A program made the translations under genes and the position numbers. A stretch of 64,000 nt of DNA from Tenacibaculum sp. 190524A05c. Its GTDB lineage: Bacteria; Bacteroidota; Bacteroidia; Flavobacteriales; Flavobacteriaceae. Below the pieces are notes generated by a model, which was not told the origin of the DNA, ran no database searches, and worked only from the letters and a program-made list of their open reading frames with translations. This document shows, piece by piece, positions 43,733-52,505 of this stretch; position 1 is the first letter of the stretch, and every line of letters starts with the position of its first letter. Where the stretch lies: assembly GCF_964036595.1 (NCBI RefSeq), contig NZ_OZ038523.1, forward strand, positions 2,176,501-2,240,500, given 5' to 3'.

Positions 43733-43796
43733 TTCATTTTTAATAATTATCAGTTTCTAGCAATAATTTGTAAATTGCCAAACAAAACTAGAGTAA

Positions 43797-44675
43797 ATGA
43801 CGAATTCTTATGATTCTTTCCAGAAAAGACGATTACGTTCATCGTATGCTTCGGTTATTATAAGTATTGCTATTGTACTGTTTATGATTGGTATTTTAGG
43901 ATTGATTTTATTAAAGTCGACCAAAGTTGCCAACCACTTTAAAGAAGAAGTAGTGATGTCTTTATTCTTAAAAGACGAAGTCACCAAAGATCAAATTAAT
44001 AGTTTTAGAGAATCTCTTGTTAAAGAATCGTTCACTAAAGAATTGTACTTTATTTCTAAGGAAGAAGCAGCAAAAACATATAGTAAAGATTTAGGAGAAG
44101 ATTTTTTAGATTTCTTAGGAAGTAATCCTTTAAAAAACGGAATTGATTTGCATTTAAATGCTGATTATGTTACTCCTGAACAGATGCAAGAATTGGAACA
44201 AAAATTCTTGAAAAACGCTTATATAATTGACGTTTCTTACGACAAACCTTTGGTTGAACAGTTAACTAAAAATATTCAGCGCATAAGTTTTTGGCTTTTA
44301 GTTTTAAGTGGATTTTTTGCTGTAGTTTCTATTATATTAATTAATAGTTCTATTCGATTATCAATTTACTCAAAGCGATTTAATATTAAAACAATGCAAA
44401 TGGTGGGAGCGACTAAGAACTTTATTCGTAAACCATTTATTTGGCAAAGCATTCGTTTAGGATTAATTGGAGCATTAATTGCTTTAGTAATTTTAGCTTT
44501 TGTGATTTACTATATTGACAAGTACATACCTTCATTAGAATTAACGAAAGATTATTTGTCTTTACTATATTTGGCCTCTGGCATTTTAATTAGTTCATTA
44601 ATTATTACTTGGGTTAGTACATATTTCGCTACTCAAAGATTTTTGAATTTACAAACGAACGAATTATACTATTAG
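43797..44675 (+). CDS. ftsX: Cell-division protein FtsX
   Basis: 292 aa, four TMs. N-terminal cytoplasmic tail, TM1 (about 20-42), an extracytoplasmic domain (about 43-165) with 'VVMSLFLKDEVTKDQ', then TM2-4 with 'INSSIRLSIYSKRFNIKTMQ' and 'MVGATKNFIRKPFIWQ'. With the ATPase FtsE (not here) it activates peptidoglycan hydrolases at division. It leads a tight unit ftsX-DUF3098-uppP-truB with gaps of 2-3 nt. Confidence 0.94.
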   Translation: MTNSYDSFQKRRLRSSYASVIISIAIVLFMIGILGLILLKSTKVANHFKEEVVMSLFLKDEVTKDQINSFRESLVKESFTKELYFISKEEAAKTYSKDLGEDFLDFLGSNPLKNGIDLHLNADYVTPEQMQELEQKFLKNAYIIDVSYDKPLVEQLTKNIQRISFWLLVLSGFFAVVSIILINSSIRLSIYSKRFNIKTMQMVGATKNFIRKPFIWQSIRLGLIGALIALVILAFVIYYIDKYIPSLELTKDYLSLLYLASGILISSLIITWVSTYFATQRFLNLQTNELYY

Positions 44676-44678
44676 ACT

Positions 44679-44924
44679 ATGAGTAAAAATAAAAATTCAA
44701 ATCAACCAGAATTTTTATTCGGTAAAAGAAATTATATGCTAATGCTTATTGGATTAGCGGTTATTGCTTTAGGATTTATCTTAATGGCAGGCGGAGGAAG
44801 TAAAGATCCTAATGTTTTTAATCCTGAAATTTATAGTTGGAGAAGAATTCGTTTAGCTCCTACCCTAGTTATTATTGGATTAGGAATCGAAATCTATGCT
44901 ATTTTAGCCAATCCTAAAAAATAA
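44679..44924 (+). CDS. DUF3098 two-TM protein
   Basis: 81 aa, two TMs (about 20-38 and 58-75) with 'NYMLMLIGLAVIALGFILMA' and 'DPNVFNPEIYSWRRIRLAPT' between. This is the DUF3098 pattern found between ftsX and uppP in Bacteroidota. Function unknown; position suggests envelope biogenesis. Spacing is 3 nt to ftsX and 2 nt to uppP. Confidence 0.88.
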   Translation: MSKNKNSNQPEFLFGKRNYMLMLIGLAVIALGFILMAGGGSKDPNVFNPEIYSWRRIRLAPTLVIIGLGIEIYAILANPKK

Positions 44925-44926
44925 CA

Positions 44927-45721
44927 ATGAACATTATTGAAGCTATTATCCTTGGAATTATTCAAGGACTTACCGAGTTTTTACCAGTATCATCAAGCGG
45001 GCATTTAGAATTAGCAAAAGCCATTTTAGGAGACACTTCTGTTCCTGAAGAAAGTTTAACCTTTACTGTAGTTTTACACTTTGCAACTGCATTAAGTACA
45101 CTAGTTATTTTTAGAAAAGAAGTTGCTGAAATATTTAAAGGATTATTTCAATTTAAATGGAATGAAGAATTTCAATTTTCATTAAAAATTGTAATCTCTA
45201 TGATTCCAGCGGTAATTGTTGGTTTATTTTTTGAAGAACAACTTGAATCTTTATTTGGAGGAAAAATACTATTTGTAGGCTTTATGTTGTTAGTAACTGC
45301 AGTTTTATTATTACTTGCAGATAGAGCTAAAAATACAGACAAAAGTGTTTCTTTTTCAAATTCATTAGTTATTGGTATTTCACAAGCCATTGCTATGCTT
45401 CCAGGAATTTCAAGATCTGGTGCTACTATTTCTACTTCGGTTTTACTTGGGATTGATAGAACTAAAGCAGCTAAATTTTCTTTCTTAATGGTTGTTCCAT
45501 TAATTTTTGGAAAAATAGCTAAAGATATATTAGGAGGAGATATTAATTTTCAATCTTCTGAAATCATTCCAATGTCAGCAGGTTTTGTTTCAGCTTTTGT
45601 TGCGGGATTATTAGCTTGTCAATGGATGATTGCTTTAGTGAAAAGAAGTAAGCTTTCTTACTTTTCGATTTACTGTGCCGTTGTAGGTATTATTGCTATC
45701 GTATATTCTTTACTTAATTAA
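44927..45721 (+). CDS. uppP: Undecaprenyl-diphosphate phosphatase
   Basis: 264 aa, about eight TMs. The BacA/UppP motifs 'QGLTEFLPVSSSGHLEL' (14-30) and 'LPGISRSGATISTSVLLG' (about 158-175) are intact. It recycles the lipid carrier for peptidoglycan and other envelope polymers. It sits between DUF3098 and truB, 2 nt from each. Confidence 0.96.
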   Translation: MNIIEAIILGIIQGLTEFLPVSSSGHLELAKAILGDTSVPEESLTFTVVLHFATALSTLVIFRKEVAEIFKGLFQFKWNEEFQFSLKIVISMIPAVIVGLFFEEQLESLFGGKILFVGFMLLVTAVLLLLADRAKNTDKSVSFSNSLVIGISQAIAMLPGISRSGATISTSVLLGIDRTKAAKFSFLMVVPLIFGKIAKDILGGDINFQSSEIIPMSAGFVSAFVAGLLACQWMIALVKRSKLSYFSIYCAVVGIIAIVYSLLN

Positions 45722-45723
45722 TT

Positions 45724-46416
45724 ATGAATACTGTTGAAGATTTTAAAGACGGTAAGGTTTTACTTATCGATAAACCTCTTGAATGGACGTCTTTTCAGGT
45801 AGTAAATAAGCTTCGTTGGCATATTCGTAAGCAATTTGATATAAAAAAGATAAAAGTTGGTCATGCCGGAACTTTAGATCCTCTTGCTACTGGTTTGTTA
45901 ATTATTTGTACAGGGAAACAAACTAAAAGTATTGAAACCTATCAAGGGCAAATTAAAGAATACACAGGAACTATTGTTTTGGGATCTACAACACCTAGCT
46001 ATGATTTAGAAACTGAAATTAACGAAACGTTTCCTACAGATCATATCACTGATGATTTAATTCATAAAACTACCGAACAATTCGTTGGGAAAATTCAGCA
46101 GAAACCACCAATCTTTTCGGCAATTAAGAAAGACGGGAAACGCTTGTACGAATTAGCACGACAAGGAAAAACTACTGAAATCAAATCCAGAGAAATTGAA
46201 ATTCGAGAATTCGAGATTACCAATATCAATTTCCCAAATGTTGAATTTAGAGTTGTTTGTAGCAAAGGAACTTACATTAGATCTTTAGCAAACGATTTTG
46301 GTGTTGCCTTAAATTCAGGAGCTCATTTATCTGTTTTACGTCGTACTAAAATTGGTGAATTCTCAGTTGATAACGCACAAAGCATTGATGGATTTATTCA
46401 GAGTTTAACTTCTTAA
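45724..46416 (+). CDS. truB: tRNA pseudouridine-55 synthase
   Basis: 230 aa. 'KVGHAGTLDPLATGLLIICT' contains the catalytic Asp in GTLDPLA. 'KPPIFSAIKKDGKRLYELAR' and 'CSKGTYIRSLANDFG' are further TruB hallmarks. It makes pseudouridine-55 in the T loop of tRNAs. Its 3' end overlaps the convergent small gene by 23 bp. Confidence 0.96.
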   Translation: MNTVEDFKDGKVLLIDKPLEWTSFQVVNKLRWHIRKQFDIKKIKVGHAGTLDPLATGLLIICTGKQTKSIETYQGQIKEYTGTIVLGSTTPSYDLETEINETFPTDHITDDLIHKTTEQFVGKIQQKPPIFSAIKKDGKRLYELARQGKTTEIKSREIEIREFEITNINFPNVEFRVVCSKGTYIRSLANDFGVALNSGAHLSVLRRTKIGEFSVDNAQSIDGFIQSLTS

Positions 46417-46762
46417 TTTTTTCGCAATCCAAACCCTCTGTTTCACAACGATTGCGATAACAGTTGTTTATTTTCATTTTTATTAAGGAGTTCTCCAGAG
46501 ATAATTCCTTAGCCTTGTGGTAAAAAAACAAAGCATTTTTGTAATGGTATGAATGATAAAACGTATCACCCTTTTCCATATAAACAGCAATTTGCTCTTC
46601 TTTAATCTTTAGATTATTCTCTTGAATCTTTTTTCTGTAAGCATTATTAGCACTTATAATAAAAACTGTTATAAAACTTATTATAACGACTGCTAACACT
46701 GCAATAACATAGTTTATAAATTTTCTTCTTTTAGCCTTCTTTTTTAATTTTTCTTTAAGCAA
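46394..46762 (-). CDS. Single-TM anchored protein with TPR-like tail, TTG start
   Basis: 122 aa. A basic N-terminus ('LKEKLKKKAKRRKF'), one TM (about 16-38), then a helical domain with 'EKGDTFYHSYHYKNALFFYH', like one tetratricopeptide repeat. The best start is the TTG at 46760-46762, as no ATG precedes the TM. It overlaps the end of the 54-aa gene upstream, which suggests coupling. The 3' end overlaps truB. Function unknown. Confidence 0.6.
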   Translation of the reverse strand: MLKEKLKKKAKRRKFINYVIAVLAVVIISFITVFIISANNAYRKKIQENNLKIKEEQIAVYMEKGDTFYHSYHYKNALFFYHKAKELSLENSLIKMKINNCYRNRCETEGLDCEKIKKLNSE

Positions 46763-46908
46763 TAAAATTCCTCTTCTGAATATTCTCTAAACTCTAATTC
46801 TCCTTTCTCAGACTTTACTATTTTCTTTTTGTCCTTGAATAAACTTTTCTTACGTAATAACTGTTTGTTATTCTTTAGAATAGGTTGTATACTTCCATAT
46901 CCTCCCAT
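46744..46908 (-). CDS. Small conserved-looking protein (54 aa)
   Basis: An uninterrupted frame from the ATG at 46906-46908 to TAA at 46744-46746. It starts 'MGGYGSIQPILKNNKQLLRK', is rich in Lys, and ends 'YSEEEFYCLKKN'. Its end overlaps the TTG start of the following TM protein by 19 nt, and its composition is coding-like. I recall small Lys-rich proteins of this kind in Bacteroidota but cannot name a family. Confidence 0.6.
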   Translation of the reverse strand: MGGYGSIQPILKNNKQLLRKKSLFKDKKKIVKSEKGELEFREYSEEEFYCLKKN

Positions 46909-47003
46909 AGCTTTTTTTATTATAAGACGGATAAAATATTTTTTGTTACACCGCTTTCATGGAACAGTTATTGATATTTAGAAGAAAACTTAAAAAAATT
47001 AAC

Positions 47004-47537
47004 ATGAAAAAACTACTACTTATTCTTTTCGTTGCAATCAGTCAAATTACTCAAGCTCAGATAAAAGAAAAGCAACCTTTCTTTATTGGTAATATTGGAA
47101 CTACATTTGGTATTAATCAACAGTTCAAACTTTCAGAAGAAGGTAACGGACCTTTTATTACTCCTAAATCTATTTTACTTCGAGCTGAAGTTGGTTATCA
47201 ATTAGATAAAAGATGGTCTGGAAGTATTAGTATTGGTTACGATCATCACTTTAGATATAGTATTAACTCTATTCCACAATTCGGAACTATTCGCTATAAT
47301 TTCATCAGTAGAAATAGCTCTGCATACTTTATAGATGCAAGTTACGGCAGAACCTGGAGACCTTCGAAAAGCTTTAGTAATGGCGACTATTATAAATTAG
47401 GACTAGGAATTATGAGTTTTAGTTCAAGCAGATGGAATGGTTTGGTTCGATTAGATTTTCACAGAAAGAAAATAGCTCAATTTGAAAATGGAAACTTAGA
47501 TAGTGTTTCTCTAGGCATTGGTTTCTCATTTTATTAA
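47004..47537 (+). CDS. Small outer-membrane beta-barrel protein
   Basis: 177 aa from the ATG at 47004 (a frame extended to 46959 adds a non-signal-peptide start and is rejected). Signal peptide ends near 'ISQITQAQ'. The mature part alternates strands ('LLRAEVGYQLDKRWSGSISI', 'SVSLGIGFSFY') and finishes with a C-terminal aromatic residue, as barrels do. Unnamed family. It shares a bidirectional terminator with the next gene. Confidence 0.75.
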   Translation: MKKLLLILFVAISQITQAQIKEKQPFFIGNIGTTFGINQQFKLSEEGNGPFITPKSILLRAEVGYQLDKRWSGSISIGYDHHFRYSINSIPQFGTIRYNFISRNSSAYFIDASYGRTWRPSKSFSNGDYYKLGLGIMSFSSSRWNGLVRLDFHRKKIAQFENGNLDSVSLGIGFSFY

Positions 47538-47543
47538 AACATA

Positions 47544-47577
47544 AAAAGGTGTGCTTAACTATTTAAACACACCTTTT
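47544..47577. terminator. Bidirectional terminator between the barrel gene and the T9SS gene
   Basis: AAAAGGTGTG (47544-47553) pairs with CACACCTTTT (47568-47577) around a 14-nt AT-rich loop; convergent stops lie at 47537 and 47600. Confidence 0.82.
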
Positions 47578-47599
47578 CTATTAATTTTTTATTGCTACT

Positions 47600-49411
47600 T
47601 TATTTTTTCACAAAACGCAAAGATTGATATCCTTTTACCTTAAGAATATATACTCCTTTTGCTAATTGGTGAACTTTAATTTCTTCAGTTGAAATTTTAC
47701 TAGATTGAACTTCTTTACCTAAAATTGAATATATCTTATATTCTTTATTTAGTAATTCAATAGGTAATATTAAAACGTTAGATGCAGGATTTGGATATAC
47801 CTTTAACATCTTCTCGTTAACATCATCCACACCTAAAACTCCAGAATTAAATTCGATTACAGGAGATAAAACTGTTTGTGTAGAACTTTTGTTTACTGTA
47901 GTTTTATTTACCACTTCAGTTGAAGTTTGATTGATAACCATTTCTACTTGATATCTTCCAGATTTAGTTGGTTGATACGTAGCTTGAGTTGCTCCAGAAA
48001 TTGCTTCATTCATATCAACATCAATCCACTGATATGAATTCGCGCTCTTATAAGATGCTTCTAATACATCAGAAACCTGAGTTACAGTATTATCAATTAC
48101 GATTTTATCTATTGTAACAGTTGTTGGATCCGAAATACATCCATTTGCATCTTGAACCGTAACTTTATATGAACCTTCTTCTAAATCAAAGAAACTATTA
48201 GAACTTTGGTATTCACCATCATTAATACTATACGTATACCCTTCGATTCCTCCTTCTGCTCTAACTACAATTTTTCCACTTGCAGCATTACCCGTAGAAG
48301 TTACATCAATGGTATTAATTGCAAGAGATTTTGCATCAGCAACCTCAATAGCAATTGCACTTAAAAATGGCCAATACACATCTCCACTTGTGGTAAATCT
48401 TGCTTCAACTGTAGACTGATTATTTACAATTAAATCATTCTGAGAGTTATCAATATCGAATAAATCAACATCAAACCCTAAAGTATTTGTACTAGCAGGA
48501 TTTCTACTAGCTACACTAGTATCGTATTGTGTAATAGAACTGTTAAAAAAGTTATCCTGACTGTTAGTTTGATTGAATACATTCTTGTATACGCCATTGG
48601 TATCTTTCAGCTGAAAGCGATCACCAGTAATTGATTGATCTCCTTCTAAAGCAGCAACCATAGCTTTAACTTTTACAGGACCTGTAGGAGAAGTTTGAAT
48701 ACCAGAAAATAAAACATCTGAATTACTTGCTCCATCTACAGTTGAAAACCCATCAAATAATGAGATGTACCTTTCTTTCTCATTTGAATTTTCATAAATC
48801 ACAACTAAAATCCAACCCGCTGTTCCTCCTAATCCATTATTAGAATCAAGACCTACTGTACCTCGGATATTAGCCGCAAAATAATCTCCGTTAGGATTGG
48901 CCAATTCAACAACAGAAGAAGTCATATCCTTATAGCATACATAAGGACGCTGTGTTGCTATACCATTATCATAAATGATTTCGTCACTTGTAATATCTTG
49001 GTATTCTTGTCCAGGTAACTTGAACTTAATGTTTCGGTAATCGCCTGATCTCGCTTCCTGTCCTTCCCAAGTTTCATAGGCATAAACTGCAGACCAATAT
49101 AAACCTGCGTAAACAACCTTAGAACAACTTGGAAGATTTAACGATGAACTTGAAGATGAAAACGTTGTGTCATCATTGTCAATATCAATGTACTGCACAT
49201 TGAGTTGACCATTAACACCATCTCCATCGTAGGAATCATTTGGTGAAAATGAATTGTCTTTTCGGTTCACAATATTGTTTGAAACAAACGTAATATTACC
49301 TCTTACTGAAGTCTGTTCAGATGATAATCGTTGTGTAAACGGTACATCCTGTGCATGCGAACTGAATACTGTAGTTAATAAAATAAATAATGGGAGTATA
49401 GTTTTTTTCAT
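47600..49411 (-). CDS. T9SS-secreted protein with SprB-type repeat
   Basis: 603 aa. Signal peptide 1-20 ('TVFSSHAQ'). A large domain (about 40-355) has 'SCSKVVYAGLYWSAVYAYE' and 'LVVIYENSNEKERYISLFDG'-like strands. Then a SprB repeat-like domain (about 370-435: 'SASG' type strand, 'GYTYSINDGEYQSSNSFFDL'), a short Ig-like stretch and a T9SS type A sorting domain from about 533 ('LKVYPNPASNVLILPIEL'). It is probably a surface adhesin or matrix protein. Surface location is well supported; function is not. Confidence 0.85.
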   Translation of the reverse strand: MKKTILPLFILLTTVFSSHAQDVPFTQRLSSEQTSVRGNITFVSNNIVNRKDNSFSPNDSYDGDGVNGQLNVQYIDIDNDDTTFSSSSSSLNLPSCSKVVYAGLYWSAVYAYETWEGQEARSGDYRNIKFKLPGQEYQDITSDEIIYDNGIATQRPYVCYKDMTSSVVELANPNGDYFAANIRGTVGLDSNNGLGGTAGWILVVIYENSNEKERYISLFDGFSTVDGASNSDVLFSGIQTSPTGPVKVKAMVAALEGDQSITGDRFQLKDTNGVYKNVFNQTNSQDNFFNSSITQYDTSVASRNPASTNTLGFDVDLFDIDNSQNDLIVNNQSTVEARFTTSGDVYWPFLSAIAIEVADAKSLAINTIDVTSTGNAASGKIVVRAEGGIEGYTYSINDGEYQSSNSFFDLEEGSYKVTVQDANGCISDPTTVTIDKIVIDNTVTQVSDVLEASYKSANSYQWIDVDMNEAISGATQATYQPTKSGRYQVEMVINQTSTEVVNKTTVNKSSTQTVLSPVIEFNSGVLGVDDVNEKMLKVYPNPASNVLILPIELLNKEYKIYSILGKEVQSSKISTEEIKVHQLAKGVYILKVKGYQSLRFVKK

Positions 49412-49496
49412 AAATAAAAATTTCCTTAAAAGTAGAATTTTTACTCTGAAAACAAACTTAAATTTTAAAAATATGCTGTAAAGAAAACATCAATTT

Positions 49497-49973
49497 TTAC
49501 AAGAATCGATTATACCAACTATCAGTAATTGGCACTTCCCAAAAATGCTCCAAATCGTATTTTGTTTGAACCAAATTATCAAAAACCACTGTTTTTGCAT
49601 TTACAGATTTATTCTTCAGTAACTTCTTAAACTCTTTCACATCCTTATACTGAACAAATTCTCCTTGTTTAAAGCAAACATTCATTTTATCCAATAGTTC
49701 AACTTCATATTCCAATTGTAATTTCAATATAAAAGCTACTTGCTCATCAAGTTGTGAGTTTGTTAATTTAACTTCATCCTCAACTCCAAAAACGATAAAT
49801 CTATTATACAATAACTGATATGAAATCTCACCATCTATGGTTTCTGCCCATGAAGTAATAAAAGAAGAAACTTTCTCTTTTAAAGGATCTAATTCTTGTG
49901 GATAAAACTTTCGACTTGACGGATAAATCCAAACCTTTGCATCGTCGGATAATTTTTCAAACTCTACTACCAT
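49497..49973 (-). CDS. Conserved Bacteroidota protein (often labelled 'ABC transporter ATPase')
   Basis: 158 aa, soluble. 'DDAKVWIYPSSRKFYPQELD' at the start and 'SFITSWAETIDGEISYQLLY' further on match a family often annotated as an ABC transporter ATPase in flavobacteria. No Walker A (GxxxxGKS/T), signature or Walker B motif is present, so that name is not justified. Function unknown. A -7 box lies 4 nt before the ATG. Confidence 0.75.
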   Translation of the reverse strand: MVVEFEKLSDDAKVWIYPSSRKFYPQELDPLKEKVSSFITSWAETIDGEISYQLLYNRFIVFGVEDEVKLTNSQLDEQVAFILKLQLEYEVELLDKMNVCFKQGEFVQYKDVKEFKKLLKNKSVNAKTVVFDNLVQTKYDLEHFWEVPITDSWYNRFL

Positions 49974-49977
49974 TCGG

Positions 49978-49985
49978 CAAATATA
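49978..49985 (-). promoter_or_regulatory. -7 element of the 158-aa protein gene
   Basis: On the minus strand TATATTTG fits TAnnTTTG, with only 4 nt to the ATG at 49973: another predicted leaderless message. Confidence 0.48.
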
Positions 49986-50048
49986 GATAAAGAAAAACCA
50001 CCTAGTAAATTACTAGATGGTTTTCACAAAATAACCTCTACTTTTAAC

Positions 50049-50660
50049 TTAATTTGATAATAAAGAAATAATATCCTCCTGAACATTAACTCCTTTATCT
50101 TTATTATACCACCTTTGTAGGTCTTCCTTAACTTTTGCGTCTACAACTCCATTTGCTTCTTTATAATCCGCTATCATTTTTGTAGCTACTGAAGGTCTTG
50201 GTCCCCAAGTAAAAAGAACATTCTTTTCTTCGTCTAGTGCAATAAGTTTTGGAATTGACCTTCCTCCATTCGTTAAGAACTCATCCATTAATTCTAAATT
50301 TTCATCTCTAAGAACTAATTTCAAATCAACATTATCATTTTCATTAGCCATTTTACTTAAAACTGGTAAATTTTGAGCAGCATCACCACACCAACCTTCT
50401 GTTAAAACTAACCATGTTTGAGGTTGATTAATTTTTTTTACATTTTCGACAGTAGATTCAGTTAGTTTAGATGTTTTATCTAAACGCTTCATTCTTCTAT
50501 CATTCAATAAACTGTAATTGTATAATGCTTCAGACTGTTTAGGTCCTGTAGATTTTTGATCTTTTAATAAGTCACTAACTAAATCTCTATATTGATCATA
50601 TGAGATTCCTTTTTCTAAACTATTCTCTATTACTTTTTTCATGTCTTCTTTATGTTTCAC
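50049..50660 (-). CDS. Thioredoxin-fold protein with a single active-site-position cysteine
   Basis: 203 aa. A helical N-terminal part (about 1-75) precedes a thioredoxin fold 'QTWLVLTEGWCGDAAQNLPV', with WCGD in place of WCGPC: only one Cys. The cis-Pro loop is 'GRSIPKLIALD'. Such monothiol proteins (thioredoxin_9-like) are widespread in Bacteroidota; redox activity is uncertain. No signal peptide is present. Followed by the epimerase gene upstream, which is a separate unit. Confidence 0.85.
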   Translation of the reverse strand: MKHKEDMKKVIENSLEKGISYDQYRDLVSDLLKDQKSTGPKQSEALYNYSLLNDRRMKRLDKTSKLTESTVENVKKINQPQTWLVLTEGWCGDAAQNLPVLSKMANENDNVDLKLVLRDENLELMDEFLTNGGRSIPKLIALDEEKNVLFTWGPRPSVATKMIADYKEANGVVDAKVKEDLQRWYNKDKGVNVQEDIISLLSN

Positions 50661-50702
50661 AGCAATTAAGACGAAAAGAATAATAACAACTTACAAGTAC
50701 AT

Positions 50703-51659
50703 TTATGCACTAATTATTTTAGATTGAATATTCTTAAGCATTTCTTCCGTCATAGAAGCCAAATCAAAATCGTGAGACCAACTCCAATCTTGTCTTGCTT
50801 TCGAATCATCAATAATCTGAGGCCAACTATTTGCAATATCTTGTCTGAAATCTGGATTGTAGCTTATTTCAAAATCTGAAAGATGCTTCTTGATTTCATT
50901 TGTTATTTCTTCAGGAGTAAAACTAATTGCTCCTAAATTATAAGAAGTTCGAATTTGAATATCTTTAGAATCGGCTTCCATGATTTTAATTGTAGCCTTA
51001 ATAGCATCATTCATATACATCATCGGAAGCATAGTGTTTTCATCCAAAAAACATTCGTACTTACCTTCTTCTATAGCTTTAAAATAAATATCTACAGCAT
51101 AATCCGTAGTTCCACCTCCTGGTTTTGTTTTCCAACTAATAATTCCTGGATAACGTAGGCTTCTAACATCAACTCCATATTTATCATGATAGTAATTACA
51201 CCAATGCTCACCTGCCAATTTACTCATTCCGTAAACTGTTGTTGGGTTCATAATGGTATCTTGTGGTGTATTTACTTTTGGTGAAGACGGACCAAAAACT
51301 GCAATAGAACTAGGCCAATACACAGTTTTAATATGCTTTTCTCTAGCCAATTCTAAAATAATCAAAAGAGAATTCATGTTTAACTCCCAAGCTTTTTGAG
51401 GATATTTTTCAGCTGTAGCAGAAAGCATAGCAGCCATTAAGTAAACCTGAGAAACACTATATTTCTGAATTACTTCAAGAATTTTTTCTCTGTCTGTTGC
51501 ATCTATGATTTCAAATGGACCTTCTTTTACAAATTCATCATCTCCATATCTTATATCCGAAGCTATCACATTCTCACTTCCATGAATTTCTCTTAAACTC
51601 TGAGTTAATTCTGTTCCTATTTGCCCACAAGCTCCAAGTATTAAAATAGTATCTGCCAT
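50703..51659 (-). CDS. NAD-dependent epimerase/dehydratase, L-threonine 3-dehydrogenase-like
   Basis: 318 aa from the ATG at 51657-51659 (a 30-nt longer frame starts before the -7-spaced leader and is not favoured). Extended SDR fold: 'ILILGACGQIGTELTQSL' binds NAD, 'WPSSIAVFGPSSPK' and the catalytic 'YGMSK' (YxxxK) follow. The pattern fits the GalE-like L-threonine 3-dehydrogenase group of Bacteroidota, which oxidises threonine to 2-amino-3-oxobutyrate. The Kbl partner is not nearby. Confidence 0.87.
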   Translation of the reverse strand: MADTILILGACGQIGTELTQSLREIHGSENVIASDIRYGDDEFVKEGPFEIIDATDREKILEVIQKYSVSQVYLMAAMLSATAEKYPQKAWELNMNSLLIILELAREKHIKTVYWPSSIAVFGPSSPKVNTPQDTIMNPTTVYGMSKLAGEHWCNYYHDKYGVDVRSLRYPGIISWKTKPGGGTTDYAVDIYFKAIEEGKYECFLDENTMLPMMYMNDAIKATIKIMEADSKDIQIRTSYNLGAISFTPEEITNEIKKHLSDFEISYNPDFRQDIANSWPQIIDDSKARQDWSWSHDFDLASMTEEMLKNIQSKIISA

Positions 51660-51686
51660 TTTTATATTTATATTTTCAGACCATTG

Positions 51687-51694
51687 CAAAGTTA
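51687..51694 (-). promoter_or_regulatory. -7 element of the epimerase gene
   Basis: On the minus strand TAACTTTG matches TAnnTTTG, 27 nt before the ATG at 51659. No clean -33. Confidence 0.5.
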
Positions 51695-51813
51695 ATAATT
51701 TTCGGAATTCGTAAAATTGTTTTGTTATTTTTTAACTATTATCAAAAACACAATTCAAATAGTTGATTTACAACCTTTAACTTTAAATTTAGGAAGTAAG
51801 CTGTTAAAAGATG

Positions 51814-51821
51814 TATTTTTG
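51814..51821 (+). promoter_or_regulatory. -7 element of the lipoprotein gene
   Basis: TATTTTTG fits TAnnTTTG, 18 nt before the ATG at 51840. Confidence 0.45.
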
Positions 51822-51839
51822 CAGCGTATTTTACAATTT

Positions 51840-52367
51840 ATGATTCGACATATTATTATTCTTTCTATAAGTACATTTCTTTTGGTAAGCTGTAAAAAAA
51901 CAGTTCAAAACACCACCACTAAACCTCAAAAAACAGGTATGCAAATTCCCGTTAAAAGAAGAGGGATTGATACTTTATCCAGTTTATCAAGAAAACAAGT
52001 TAACGATTGGATGGAATATGAAAATTTGAATTCTTACTTGAAACAATTCAATAACACAAGTCCTAATGATGCTTTGAATATGGCTGTTGAATTGAATGAG
52101 TACATTAAAATATTAAAGGACAGTTTAAAAATTGAAGATTTAAAAACAAATTCTTTAAACGCTCGTTTTAATGTCCTTAGAAATGAGGCGTTACGGTTAA
52201 CGGATATGACACGTATTCCTGCTATTCAACCAGACCAAGTAAATGCCCAAGTAGATAAAATCTTACTGGTTTTTAATAGCTACACTCAAAAAGTAAACAC
52301 CATTTATAGTAAGAAGAAGTTTGATGAAGAAATAGATTTGGATAATTTTTTTAACACAAACCAATAA
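51840..52367 (+). CDS. Hypothetical lipoprotein
   Basis: 175 aa from the ATG at 51840. An extended frame to 51717 would run through the promoter and is rejected. Lipoprotein signal with 'LLVSC' lipobox (Cys about 18), then a Thr/Lys-rich linker and a helical body ('KQVNDWMEYENLNSYLKQFN', 'MAVELNEYIKILKDSLK'). Likely periplasm-facing. No family recognised. Confidence 0.72.
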   Translation: MIRHIIILSISTFLLVSCKKTVQNTTTKPQKTGMQIPVKRRGIDTLSSLSRKQVNDWMEYENLNSYLKQFNNTSPNDALNMAVELNEYIKILKDSLKIEDLKTNSLNARFNVLRNEALRLTDMTRIPAIQPDQVNAQVDKILLVFNSYTQKVNTIYSKKKFDEEIDLDNFFNTNQ

Positions 52368-52393
52368 AATCAATTCCTTTTAATTCTTAAAAC

Positions 52394-52427
52394 TGTTAAT
52401 TTTTTGAGTTTATCTCAAATTTTAACA
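52394..52427 (+). promoter_or_regulatory. TGTTAA-N22-TTAACA palindrome upstream of first T9SS propeller gene
   Basis: TGTTAA (52394-52399) and TTAACA (52422-52427) are inverted, with an inner TTTGAG (52403-52408)/CTCAAA (52414-52419) stem. The element ends 78 nt before the ATG at 52506; a -7-like TATACTTTC lies at 52470-52478. It could be an operator, or the terminator of the lipoprotein gene. Confidence 0.5.
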
Positions 52428-52505
52428 TTTTTTCTCCTCAATAGGTTAACCTAACACTATAAAAAGTGCTATACTTTCATTATTTTTGACAAAATTTTTT
52501 AAAAT

